From Acholeplasmataceae bacterium (GTDB taxonomy: Bacteria > Bacillota_I > Bacilli_A > Acholeplasmatales > Acholeplasmataceae): a DNA stretch of 5,063 nt. This document shows, piece by piece, positions 1-5,063 of the stretch. The first letter of the stretch is position 1. Each line of letters starts with the position of its first letter. Under the pieces are notes generated by a model. It worked only from the letters and a program-made list of their open reading frames with translations. It ran no database searches and was not told where the DNA came from. The stretch is from the NCBI GenBank assembly GCA_003497445.1, contig DNNX01000066.1, forward strand, positions 1,798 to 6,860, in the 5' to 3' direction. Both the position numbers and the translations under genes were made by a program.

Positions 1-668
1 TTGATATGAGTGAATACATGGAAGCACACAGTGTCTCAAAACTTATAGGTTCTCCTCCTGGTTATGTCGGTTATGACGAAGGTGGTCAACTCACAGAAGC
101 TGTGAGACGAAGACCGTATTCATTATTATTATTTGATGAAATAGAAAAGGCGCATCATGATGTCTTTAACATGTTACTACAAATACTGGATGATGGCAGA
201 CTTACAGATAATCAAGGTCGTACCATCGATTTTAAAAATACCATTATTATTTTAACCTCAAACATTGGTAGTGAATTCTTATTATCGCATGATGAAGATG
301 CTTTAGATAAAGTCATGTCTCTTGTAAAACAATCATTTAAACCAGAATTTATTAATCGTCTAGATGAGCTCATGATATTTAATCCATTAAACTTAAAAAT
401 TCAAATGGATATCGCTAAAAAATTACTTCTTGATTTATCTAAACGACTTTCCAGTCAACATATTCTTATCACATTTGACGACCAAGTCGTAAAATATGTT
501 ATCAAACATGGGTATCAAGAAGAGTATGGTGCAAGACCACTCAAACGTTTTATCCAAAGACATATTGAAACATTGATTGCAAACCATATTATTTCTAATG
601 TCATCTTGCCTCATACACCATGTGAGATGTATATTGATCATGATCAACCTATCATAAAATTGACATAG
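1..668 (+). CDS. clpB: ATP-dependent chaperone ClpB (Hsp100 disaggregase), C-terminal part, 5' end outside the window
   Basis: ClpB is a cytoplasmic hexameric AAA+ machine that threads aggregated proteins through its pore and works with DnaK. The frame is open to the left edge: codon 3-5 is Asp, giving the family's conserved D-M-S-E-Y-M-E, so the ATG at position 6 is internal and not a start. Only most of the second AAA+ module and the C-terminal domain are present. Counting from that Met: pore loop GYVG at 19-22, Walker B LLLFDE at 40-45, sensor 1 Asn86 in LTSN, arginine finger Arg118 in FINRLDE, and sensor 2 Arg177 in GARPLKR. The stretch between sensor 1 and the arginine finger is short and lacks the IGF/VGF-type ClpP-binding loop of ClpA/ClpC/ClpX, which favours ClpB. 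The N-domain, first AAA+ module and M-domain, which would settle it, lie outside. The stop is TAG at 666-668, directly before a shared terminator. The reading is intact, with no sign of decay. Confidence 0.93.
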   Translation, partial: DMSEYMEAHSVSKLIGSPPGYVGYDEGGQLTEAVRRRPYSLLLFDEIEKAHHDVFNMLLQILDDGRLTDNQGRTIDFKNTIIILTSNIGSEFLLSHDEDALDKVMSLVKQSFKPEFINRLDELMIFNPLNLKIQMDIAKKLLLDLSKRLSSQHILITFDDQVVKYVIKHGYQEEYGARPLKRFIQRHIETLIANHIISNVILPHTPCEMYIDHDQPIIKLT

Positions 669-700
669 AAAAAAGAGCCATAAAGGCTCTTTTTATTTTT
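669..700. terminator. Bidirectional Rho-independent terminator between convergent genes
   Basis: The arms are AAAAAGAGCC (670-679) and GGCTCTTTTT (685-694), a perfect 10-bp stem with a GC-rich tip and a 5-nt loop (ATAAA, 680-684). On the plus strand it is followed by A and then five T (696-700), serving clpB. On the minus strand the same hairpin ends in a run of six T (674-669), serving the permease operon. The clpB stop ends at 668 and the permease stop TAA occupies 695-693, so the hairpin fills the whole gap and overlaps two bases of the permease stop codon. The call rests on symmetry, position and T-tracts seen directly. Folding energy was not computed. Confidence 0.9.
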
Positions 701-2024
701 CTATTTTAAATACAACTGTTATAAGTAAATAGGCAACTGATAATACACCAACTCCGATTAGGGAAGGTACCAATGATTCAACTAACGTTGAAATCAGCAG
801 CATGATCATACCAAATATGGCAAGTGCTGGAACATAAGGATATCCCCACGTTTGATATCTTGGAAATTCACCAAGTGGTTTTCTTCTTCTAAAGAAAAAT
901 ACAGAAATGAAGATCAGCGTATTAAATATTAAACCTGCAAATACAACAAATGTGAGTAACGCATTTACATCAAAACCTAATACAATGAGTAAAACTGACA
1001 TTACTGCTGAGATCAAAAGTGCGAGTAATGGTGTATTAAAACGTTTATCTAAAGATGCAAAAGGTTTAAAAAACAAACCATCTTCAGCCATTTTTTGGTA
1101 AATTCTAGGAAACACTAAAATACTTCCATTGAGTGCACCAAATACAGAAATTGCAACTGAAATCATAATGATTAATTGTCCAGCATCACCGAATAATACA
1201 TAAGCTGCGTTAAAAATAAACCATCCATTATAGGCTTCTGTTAATGCTTGATAAAATACCAATCGATAGAGTGAAAAGATAAACAATACATAAATCACTA
1301 ACACAGCGACAATTGCAAATACAAGGGCTTTTGGTAAATCTTTTTTTGCATTTTTCATATGTCCAGCAACACTATTTAAGTTCGTCCAACCTTCATATGC
1401 CCAAAGCGTACCAACAACGGCAAATCCAAAAGCAATGATCACTTCAAAAAATGATAAAGAACTTAATGTACTTGTTGAGACAATACTTTGATCACCAGTT
1501 AAAATTCCCATCACAATAATCATGATAATTGGAATAAGTTTTGCAACCATAAACACCACTTGCGTAACAGCACCTACTTTTAATCCTAAATAATTAACCA
1601 CGGTTAGGATGACAATCACAAGCACAGCGACTAGATTGATCACTGATCCTAATTCAACAAAGATATTAGACATCACTTGTGCAAATAATACAGCAAGTAA
1701 TGCAATACTTCCTGAAGAAGACAACACCAAATTCATCGTACCTGATAAAAACGCAACTTTTTTACCATAGGCTTCTTTTAAGTAAAGATAATATCCCCCA
1801 TTTTCAGGAAATAAAGATCCTAATTCAGCATACGTTAATCCTGAAAATAACGTAATGATACCACCAACAAACCAAGCTAATAATGATAATGGTAATGAGT
1901 TACCGATTCGACCTAAAATTTGTCCTCCTAAAAAGAAAATTCCAGATCCAATCATAATACCAGCTAAAAGTGACATCCCACTCCATAGATTGAGTGTTTT
2001 TTCTCTTGTAAACTCTTTTTGCAT
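693..2024 (-). CDS. APC-superfamily amino acid permease, LAT/SteT-like
   Basis: This is a 443-residue integral membrane protein with about twelve hydrophobic segments, the usual size for bacterial APC transporters, which exchange or import amino acids. Recognisable family features are: the unwound TM1 motif GSGIF at 26-30; the TM2 and loop signature SGLTYAELGSLFPENGG (61-77) followed by YYLYLKEAYG; the TM6 segment around W208-A-Y-E-G-W213-T-N, followed by MKNAKKDLPKA, as in SteT and eukaryotic LAT exchangers; the NGS...PRIYQKMAEDGLFF loop after TM8 (299-319); and the FRRRKP...FPRYQTWGYPYVPAL loop before TM11. The exact substrate cannot be read from this. I place the start at the ATG at 2024 because AAGGAG lies six bases before it. 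A TTG at 2051 would extend the protein by nine residues but would overlap the upstream gene and put the Shine-Dalgarno inside the frame. It is the last gene of the minus-strand cluster, 13 nt after the AEC gene, and ends in the shared terminator. Confidence 0.9.
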   Translation of the reverse strand: MQKEFTREKTLNLWSGMSLLAGIMIGSGIFFLGGQILGRIGNSLPLSLLAWFVGGIITLFSGLTYAELGSLFPENGGYYLYLKEAYGKKVAFLSGTMNLVLSSSGSIALLAVLFAQVMSNIFVELGSVINLVAVLVIVILTVVNYLGLKVGAVTQVVFMVAKLIPIIMIIVMGILTGDQSIVSTSTLSSLSFFEVIIAFGFAVVGTLWAYEGWTNLNSVAGHMKNAKKDLPKALVFAIVAVLVIYVLFIFSLYRLVFYQALTEAYNGWFIFNAAYVLFGDAGQLIIMISVAISVFGALNGSILVFPRIYQKMAEDGLFFKPFASLDKRFNTPLLALLISAVMSVLLIVLGFDVNALLTFVVFAGLIFNTLIFISVFFFRRRKPLGEFPRYQTWGYPYVPALAIFGMIMLLISTLVESLVPSLIGVGVLSVAYLLITVVFKIEK

Positions 2025-2030
2025 ATGACT

Positions 2031-2036
2031 CTCCTT
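2031..2036 (-). promoter_or_regulatory. Ribosome binding site of the APC permease gene
   Basis: The minus strand reads AAGGAG followed by AGTCAT and then ATG at 2024, a six-base spacing. It starts two bases after the TAA stop of the AEC gene (2040-2038), so ribosomes ending on that gene finish right at this site. It decides the ATG at 2024 over the upstream TTG at 2051. Confidence 0.88.
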
Positions 2037-2037
2037 T

Positions 2038-3045
2038 TTATAAATATCCAAGCATTCTAAGTATCATAATGGATGCAAATATTGTCACAGAAGACAATAA
2101 TGTTGTCCATACAACAATCTGACCAGCAACTTCTTCATCACCACCCAAACTTTGTACCATCACGACACTTGAAACTGCAACAGGTGATGCATAAAGTGCA
2201 ATCATTGTTGGAATTAAAAGTTTGTATTGAGGGTTTGTAGGGATGAATAAAATCGTCAAGATAAGCATTGTTACAGGAATCAATAAATTTTTGAATATGA
2301 CACTTGTAATAATGGCTTGCTTTGCTCTTTTCAAGGTCTTAAATTCAAATTGCGCACCTAAAGCAATGAGTGCAATTGGAGATGCAGTAAGACTTAAGGA
2401 CCTAATCACATTATATAAAAAAGGAGCATCTCTTTCAATTAATATGATAGGTACCTCATTGTCATTTACTAAATAAGTTTTTAAAATAACAAAAAAGATA
2501 CCTGTAATCACGCCCAAAATTAAAGGATTCTTAAAAAACGTTTTTGTAATATATATGAGATCTAAAGGTGTATTTTCTTCTTTATGAAATATTGCTAATA
2601 CAAAAATAGAGATAACATTAGATAATGGTATGATGAGTACCGCGGATAAAGAAAGTAATGCATTCGTTTCTTGTGTTCCAATAAATGCTGCAAGCGAAAC
2701 CCCAATCATCGCAAAATTACTACGCGTAAAACTTTGATGAACAGGTCCCTTTTGATTTGTTGGCATTTTCACAAATAATAAGACAACATAACCGATAAGT
2801 GTAAATAATACTAGTCCAGAAGCACTAAAAAGTAACATACCGATATCGATGTTTTTTAAAGTTTCTGTTTGATATACGTTATATAAAAACAATAAAGGAA
2901 GGGCAATCATAAAAATATATTGATTCATTTTACGAATCAAATATTCTTCTATGAAACCCTTCTTCTTTAAATAGTAGCCTAATAAAATTAATAGGATCAC
3001 TGGGAGTATTGCATTTAGTGAAAATAATAATGTGTCAAAAAACAT
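2038..3045 (-). CDS. AEC-family transporter (auxin efflux carrier/malate permease type)
   Basis: This 335-residue membrane protein has about ten hydrophobic segments in two similar halves, the normal length and layout of the bacterial AEC family. Known bacterial members include malate and other organic-anion carriers; the name comes from plant auxin carriers, and auxin transport is not implied. Features seen are: N-terminal LPVILLILLGYYLKKKGF (14-31); RSNFAMIGVSLA (108-119); NPLILGVITG (173-182), which opens the second half; SLTASPIALIALGAQFEF (218-235); and the C-terminal ASPVAVSSVVMVQSLGGDEEVAGQIVVWTTLLS (286-318), strongly typical of the family. The start ATG shares its A with the TAA stop of the aminopeptidase gene (TAATG). 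The only GGAG nearby is 13 bases upstream, so translation probably depends on coupling. The next in-frame Met is residue 40, inside the conserved region, so this start is secure. Substrate is unknown; the peptidase and amino acid permease beside it suggest an amino-acid-derived or organic acid. Confidence 0.9.
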   Translation of the reverse strand: MFFDTLLFSLNAILPVILLILLGYYLKKKGFIEEYLIRKMNQYIFMIALPLLFLYNVYQTETLKNIDIGMLLFSASGLVLFTLIGYVVLLFVKMPTNQKGPVHQSFTRSNFAMIGVSLAAFIGTQETNALLSLSAVLIIPLSNVISIFVLAIFHKEENTPLDLIYITKTFFKNPLILGVITGIFFVILKTYLVNDNEVPIILIERDAPFLYNVIRSLSLTASPIALIALGAQFEFKTLKRAKQAIITSVIFKNLLIPVTMLILTILFIPTNPQYKLLIPTMIALYASPVAVSSVVMVQSLGGDEEVAGQIVVWTTLLSSVTIFASIMILRMLGYL

Positions 3046-4280
3046 TAATAAGCATACGCTCCATCTTTAAATACAACGACTACGCTACCATCTTGCTTCA
3101 CACCAATAATTGATAAATCTTCAGTCCCAAACATGAAATCTACATGTGACTGTGATTCATTGTAACCACGTTTCACAAGATCTTCAATTGTCGATGTTAA
3201 TCCACCTTTAATATTCATTGGATAAGCACGACCGAGAGCCATATGACATGATGCATTTTCATCAAATAATGTTGAAAATAAAATACGTTTCATTTGAGAA
3301 ATCGGTGATGCATGTTCTACAAGTGCAATCTCACCAATGTATTTAGAACCTTCATCTGTTGCAAGTAAGTTATCAAGTGCATCTTTACCTTCTTTTGCAT
3401 CATATTCAATGACTTGACCTTCTTTGAATATAAAATAAAAATCCTTAATAATTTTACCTTGATAGTTCAAAGGTTTGGATGCAACAACTTTACCATTTAC
3501 TCGGTATTTATCTGGCATCGTAAAGTTTTCTTCTGTAGGAATATTAGGATTAAAATAAACTCCTGTAGTCGCGTGTTCACCACCACCTACCCAAATATGA
3601 TCTGGTACAAGTCCAACTTCAAGATCTGTACCTAGTCCATTTTTAAATTTTAATGAGGAAAAATTTTGTCCATTTAAATAATCATCGTGTGCAGCCAATC
3701 GTGCATTATGTTGATCCCATACTTCTGTTACAGGCGTTTTGCCATCAACATGTGATGCTTTAAAAATGAGGTCCCACAATGATTCAATTGCAACATCTTC
3801 TTCAAGTTCAGGAAATACTTGTTTTGCCCAAGGTGCATTCGATGCTGCAACAATGGTCCATTGTGTTTTATTTCCCATCATAAATTCTCTAAAAAACTTT
3901 AACGCTTTAGACGATGCAAGTTGTGATAATTGAAGTTTCTTACCATCCACATGTTTAAAGATACCTGGATTAGGTGAGGATACAGATATGAAGCATGCAC
4001 CTTGATCAAGTGCATACTGATACTGCGCTTTTATATACTCTGGTATTTCTTGTAAGACATCATCACTTTGATACGTGTAGTTTAATTTTGAAAGTTCATC
4101 ATCATTCCAAAGCACCAATACTTTTGATGCGCCTTTTTTATATGCTTGTTCAGTAATTCTTCTTACAAAATCACGTGAATCAATAGGTGCACGAACAACC
4201 ACCATTTGATCTTTTTGTACATTGACACCAACAGATACTGCAAGTTCAGCAAGTTGGTTTAATTGGTTTATATTTGGCAT
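3045..4280 (-). CDS. M29-family metallo-aminopeptidase (AmpS/PepS/aminopeptidase T type)
   Basis: This is a 411-residue protein, the usual length of M29 (thermophilic-type) aminopeptidases, which remove N-terminal residues from peptides using a two-metal centre. It has no signal peptide or membrane segment, so it is expected in the cytoplasm. All the residues I would expect for the active site are present: Glu250 in NIPTEENFTMPD, Glu317 in YIGEIALVE, His346 in LFDENASCHMALG, Tyr353 in GRAY, and His379 and Asp381 in SHVDFMFG. Order and spacing agree closely with the metal ligands and catalytic Tyr recalled for Thermus AmpT. The start is the ATG at 4280, with AAGGAG six bases upstream; a TTG at 4298 would add six residues but would place the Shine-Dalgarno inside the coding frame. 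It lies 29 nt downstream of the MATE gene and overlaps the AEC gene by one base. The likely job is to free amino acids for catabolism or for the adjacent transporters. The family is certain; substrate preference is unknown. Confidence 0.95.
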   Translation of the reverse strand: MPNINQLNQLAELAVSVGVNVQKDQMVVVRAPIDSRDFVRRITEQAYKKGASKVLVLWNDDELSKLNYTYQSDDVLQEIPEYIKAQYQYALDQGACFISVSSPNPGIFKHVDGKKLQLSQLASSKALKFFREFMMGNKTQWTIVAASNAPWAKQVFPELEEDVAIESLWDLIFKASHVDGKTPVTEVWDQHNARLAAHDDYLNGQNFSSLKFKNGLGTDLEVGLVPDHIWVGGGEHATTGVYFNPNIPTEENFTMPDKYRVNGKVVASKPLNYQGKIIKDFYFIFKEGQVIEYDAKEGKDALDNLLATDEGSKYIGEIALVEHASPISQMKRILFSTLFDENASCHMALGRAYPMNIKGGLTSTIEDLVKRGYNESQSHVDFMFGTEDLSIIGVKQDGSVVVVFKDGAYAY

Positions 4281-4286
4281 ATTTTT

Positions 4287-4292
4287 CTCCTT
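4287..4292 (-). promoter_or_regulatory. Ribosome binding site of the M29 aminopeptidase gene
   Basis: The minus strand reads AAGGAG, then GAGAAAAAT-type context reduced to AAAAAT, then ATG at 4280, so the spacing is six bases. This match decides the ATG start over the TTG at 4298. It has the same AAGGAG and spacing as the site before the APC permease. Confidence 0.87.
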
Positions 4293-4297
4293 TTTCA

Positions 4298-4306
4298 ATT
4301 ATAACA
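4298..4306 (-). promoter_or_regulatory. Possible extended -10 promoter inside the operon
   Basis: The minus strand carries TGTTATAAT (4306-4298), a perfect match to the extended -10 form TGnTATAAT, in the 29-nt gap between the MATE and aminopeptidase genes. The region 17 nt upstream reads ATGAAG and is not a convincing -35, which extended -10 promoters can lack. Transcription would start near 4292-4290, at the Shine-Dalgarno itself, giving a leader of only about 11 bases. In AT-rich DNA such matches also occur by chance, so this is tentative. Confidence 0.35.
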
Positions 4307-4309
4307 TAA

Positions 4310-5063
4310 TTACATGATGGCTTCATTGGTTAAGTTTTGCAGCCATCTTTTTTTCTTTATGAGTCCAAGTGCATAAAAGAATTTGAGAAGTTCAGTTCCT
4401 TTTACTAGTAAAAATAACCATGTCACATCTAAGTTTGTAAAATAAGCTAAAATTAATGCAAGTGGTACCATAATGACCCAAGTGAATCCAGCATCTGCAT
4501 ACACTGTTGAACGCATGTCACCACCACTTCTCAATGTAAAATAAATGGCGACATTAACACTATATAAACAGATAAGTACACTATTATATCGTGTGGTAAT
4601 CAATGCCCAAGTATAAGTTTGGTCTGAAATATCATATAAACCAACAACGAATGGAGCCATTATGAAAAGCAAGCTTCCCACCACAACTGCAGATAAAAAT
4701 GCGACCATCATTAGTTTATAAGCATTACTTTCTGCTTCATCTAATTTATTTTCACCTAACGTATTCCCTACCATGACTGCAACAGCTGTTGCAATCCCTG
4801 AAAACGTGACAAATACAATTTGAGAAACGGCATTATTCACATTCATTGCAGCGAGTGCTGTTTCTCCTCTTAAGCTAAAAGCAAAAATAAACATCGTTTG
4901 TCCAACAGACCAAAATACTTCGTTAATGGTAAGTGGCAATGCTTTCAAACTAATTTTTTTTGTAAGTGATTTCGGTATACGAAAGATTGTAAATAGCTTT
5001 GCAAAGAATGGTGCTCTTTTAACAATCATCAACATATATAATAATCCCATTTCAATATATCTT
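4310..5063 (-). CDS. MATE-family multidrug/metabolite efflux transporter, C-terminal half, 5' end outside the window
   Basis: MATE proteins are inner-membrane antiporters that use Na+ or H+ gradients to export cationic drugs and metabolites. About 250 residues are visible, roughly the second half of a usual 440-460-residue protein. The frame stays open to the right edge (R-Y-I-E before the Met at 5050), and R-x-I-E is the usual end of the first half, so that Met is not the start. Counting from it: about six hydrophobic segments; LPLTINEVFWSVGQTMFIFAFSLRG (38-62) at TM7; GIATAVAVMVGNTLGENKLDEAE (85-107), the second-half form of the G-x-x-x-G-x-x-L-G signature; and FTLRSGGDMRST (171-182) at the TM10 end. 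These are typical of the NorM/DinF-like bacterial group. The stop TAA is at 4312-4310. It appears to be the first visible gene of the minus-strand cluster; the operon promoter, if it precedes this gene, is outside the window. Substrate is not determinable. Confidence 0.9.
   Translation of the reverse strand, partial: RYIEMGLLYMLMIVKRAPFFAKLFTIFRIPKSLTKKISLKALPLTINEVFWSVGQTMFIFAFSLRGETALAAMNVNNAVSQIVFVTFSGIATAVAVMVGNTLGENKLDEAESNAYKLMMVAFLSAVVVGSLLFIMAPFVVGLYDISDQTYTWALITTRYNSVLICLYSVNVAIYFTLRSGGDMRSTVYADAGFTWVIMVPLALILAYFTNLDVTWLFLLVKGTELLKFFYALGLIKKKRWLQNLTNEAIM

Noticed and set aside
6..8. ATG at the left edge as the start of a short ATPase gene
   Set aside because: The frame stays open to the left and the residue before the Met (Asp) belongs to the conserved DMSEYME block of the second AAA+ module, so the gene is simply cut by the window.
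634..647. Perfect 14-bp palindrome TTGATCATGATCAA near the end of clpB
   Set aside because: It lies inside codons for Ile-Asp-His-Asp-Gln, has no loop for a hairpin, and is not repeated elsewhere in the window as far as I could see. It may be a chance pair of GATC sites; an operator is possible but unsupported.
435..647. Minus-strand open frame of 70 codons inside clpB
   Set aside because: It is antisense to conserved clpB coding sequence, shows no recognisable domain, and I see no good ribosome binding site; it is a shadow frame.
907..1101. Plus-strand open frame of 64 codons opposite the APC permease
   Set aside because: Low-complexity Lys/Ser/Asn-rich product that is the complement of membrane-protein codons; no family resemblance.
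2025..2051. Upstream TTG start that would extend the APC permease by nine residues
   Set aside because: It would overlap the AEC gene by 14 bases and place the AAGGAG site within the coding frame; the ATG at 2024 has ideal spacing from that site.
2243..2476. Plus-strand open frame of 77 codons opposite the AEC gene
   Set aside because: Antisense to a well-conserved family segment, and its apparent hydrophobicity is a mirror effect of the opposite strand; no supporting start signals.
3414..3933. Two plus-strand open frames (73 and 64 codons) opposite the aminopeptidase
   Set aside because: Both are opposite intact, conserved M29 coding sequence and resemble no known protein.
4281..4298. Upstream TTG start that would extend the aminopeptidase by six residues
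   Set aside because: The extension encodes the Shine-Dalgarno itself and has no ribosome binding site of its own at proper spacing; the ATG at 4280 gives the normal M29 N-terminus and length.
1..5063. Search for a defence system, mobile element, CRISPR repeats or hidden RNA
   Set aside because: The five genes belong to well-known families and fill the window with no gap over about 30 bases. I saw no regularly spaced repeats, terminal inverted repeats, transposase or integrase motifs, tRNA-like cloverleaf or rRNA sequence.

Overview
This 5,063-base window is low in G+C (about a third, judged by eye) and densely coding. It reads as an ordinary chromosomal segment of a low-GC Gram-positive or mollicute-type bacterium. 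All 18 tryptophans in the five recognised proteins are encoded by TGG, no in-frame TGA interrupts any of them, and two gene starts carry strong AAGGAG Shine-Dalgarno sites. This argues for the standard bacterial code and against the Mycoplasma/Spiroplasma code in which UGA means Trp. A member of the Acholeplasmataceae or a low-GC member of the Bacilli would fit. That placement is an inference and I cannot settle the genus.

Layout. Positions 1-668 (+) hold the C-terminal part of clpB, the Hsp100 disaggregase, cut by the left edge. A 10-bp-stem hairpin at 670-694 with T-rich flanks on both sides fills almost the whole 24-bp gap between the clpB stop and the stop of the convergent gene, so it should terminate both transcripts. 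From there to the right edge everything is on the minus strand. In transcription order the genes are: the C-terminal half of a MATE-family efflux transporter (cut by the right edge), an M29-family metallo-aminopeptidase, an AEC-family transporter (auxin efflux carrier/malate permease type) and an APC-superfamily amino acid permease of the LAT/SteT type. The gaps are 29 nt, a 1-nt TAATG overlap and 13 nt, so the four genes look like one transcription unit. A perfect extended -10 sequence just before the aminopeptidase may add an internal promoter.

How the genes may work together. The aminopeptidase would release free amino acids from peptides in the cytoplasm. The APC permease could exchange amino acids across the membrane, the AEC protein could move an organic anion or amino-acid-derived acid, and the MATE protein could export a further cationic or toxic compound. 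This is consistent with peptide catabolism or amino acid overflow, but no substrate is shown by the sequence.

I found no RNA gene, CRISPR array, insertion sequence, phage gene or riboswitch. There is no non-coding stretch longer than about 30 bases, and I see no convincing new system. The points worth a second look are modest regulatory and operon-organisation details.
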